A stretch of 12,842 bases of DNA from NCBI GenBank assembly GCA_900553035.1, contig USCC01000063.1, positions 1 through 12,842 of the forward strand. Reading direction: 5' to 3'. Below are positions 12,509 to 12,842 of the stretch, piece after piece. Each line of letters starts with the position of its first letter. The first letter of the stretch is position 1. A model generated the notes under the pieces. That model saw nothing but the letters and a program-made list of their open reading frames with translations, was not told the DNA's origin and made no database searches. Origin of the DNA: an uncultured Rhodospirillaceae bacterium. GTDB taxonomy: Bacteria; Pseudomonadota; Alphaproteobacteria; CAAGCB01; CAG-977. The position numbers were made by a program, and so were the translations under genes.

Positions 12509-12550
12509 GGAAGAACAAAAGAGGAAAATTTAAATCCGGCGGAGCGGGCG

Positions 12551-12842
12551 ATGATTGCAAAGTTAAAAGGTATTCTGGACAGTACGGCGGACGGTTTCCT
12601 GATTCTGGATGTGAACGGCGTCGGTTACCGGGTTTTCTGCTCTGCCAAAACGCTGGCGAAAATGCCGCCCGCAGGTCAGCCGGCCGTTCTGCTGATCGAA
12701 ACGCAGGTGCGCGAAGACCACATTCATCTGTTCGGATTTGCGGATGCCGCTGAAAAGGGATGGTTCTCTCTTCTGACAACTGTGCAGGGCGTCGGGGCAA
12801 AGGTTGCTCTGGCCATTTTATCTGTTTTAAGCGGGGAGGAAC
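12551..12842 (+). CDS. ruvA: Holliday junction branch migration protein RuvA, N-terminal part
   Basis: The first 97 residues are present; the rest is beyond the right edge. RuvA tetramers bind the Holliday junction and load the RuvB motor. The OB-fold domain I is complete (MIAKLKGILDST, then LDVNGVGYRVFCS, then REDHIHLFGFAD, residues 1 to about 68). The first helix-hairpin-helix of domain II follows (LLTTVQGVGAKVALAILSVL). The ATG at 12551 has GGAG 6 bases upstream. It lies 384 bases from ruvC, which is wide for this pair, and may have its own promoter at 12480-12508. ruvB is expected just outside the window. Confidence 0.95.
   Translation, partial: MIAKLKGILDSTADGFLILDVNGVGYRVFCSAKTLAKMPPAGQPAVLLIETQVREDHIHLFGFADAAEKGWFSLLTTVQGVGAKVALAILSVLSGEE

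Larger units (their letters stand above)
12167..12550 (+). other. 384-base gap between ruvC and ruvA with no recognised gene
   Basis: No coding frame here resembles a known protein. A frame of 84 codons at 12215-12469 has no ribosome site and no recognisable pattern. I see two weak hairpin-plus-T runs (12229-12267; 12322-12347), a 10-bp palindrome GTTCCGGAAC (12292-12301), direct repeats TTCCGGG (12413 and 12425), a near-palindrome GGCTC-N8-GAGCC (12436-12453) nested in CGCGG/CCGCG (12433-12462), and a possible ruvA promoter. It could hold a small RNA. It matches none of tmRNA, SRP RNA or tRNA that I can recall. Confidence 0.5.

Noticed and set aside
12228..12800. Minus-strand frame of 190 codons covering the ruvC-ruvA gap and part of ruvA
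   Set aside because: It runs antisense through the certain RuvA OB fold and shows no protein pattern.

Overview
The window looks like a chromosomal core region of an alphaproteobacterium. The evidence is gene order and family subtype: zapA, a 6S-like RNA and the 5-formyl-THF cyclo-ligase gene in a row; a coiled-coil gene directly before zapA; a TIGR00282 phosphoesterase followed by yebC-ruvC-ruvA; and an efp-suhB pair with a cysteine-free L31 gene nearby. I cannot assign an order or genus. Base composition and codon use look even, and I see no insertion sequence, integrase, phage gene, tRNA, CRISPR array or att-like repeat. Both edges cut a gene.

Left block (1-5987), all on the minus strand and read from high to low coordinates: efp, suhB, a secreted Lys/Pro/Ala-rich protein with an OmpA-like end (probable ATT start), a TolQ/ExbB/MotA-type proton channel, a MotB-type OmpA protein with a long periplasmic coiled coil, rpmE (own promoter and a strong terminator), then an unidentified two-helix membrane protein running off the edge. 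The three middle genes look like a Tol/Mot-type energised envelope machine not linked to flagellar genes, and they are the least ordinary part of the window.

Middle block (5988-8162): epmA diverges from efp, so the factor and the enzyme that modifies it sit back to back. A GtrA-family membrane protein overlaps the end of epmA and also overlaps, tail to tail, a degenerate ThiE-like gene on the minus strand. The ThiE-like gene and the cell-division operon diverge from a compact region where the two -35 boxes overlap and a palindrome covers the -10 of one promoter.

Right block (8163-12842), all on the plus strand: a long coiled-coil ZauP-like gene, zapA, 6S RNA (ssrS) with its promoter inside the end of zapA, fau/ygfA, a ymdB-like phosphoesterase, yebC, ruvC, a 384-base gene-free gap, and the start of ruvA. 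Functions are cell division, global transcription control, folate salvage, RNA/cyclic-nucleotide turnover, relief of ribosome stalling (YebC, with EF-P/EpmA on the left) and Holliday junction processing.

Most genes are recognisable housekeeping genes. I found no clear new defence or mobile system. The items most worth a second look are the Tol/Mot-like trio, its ATT start, the unusually long ZauP-like protein, the ruvC-ruvA gap and the divergent promoter region.
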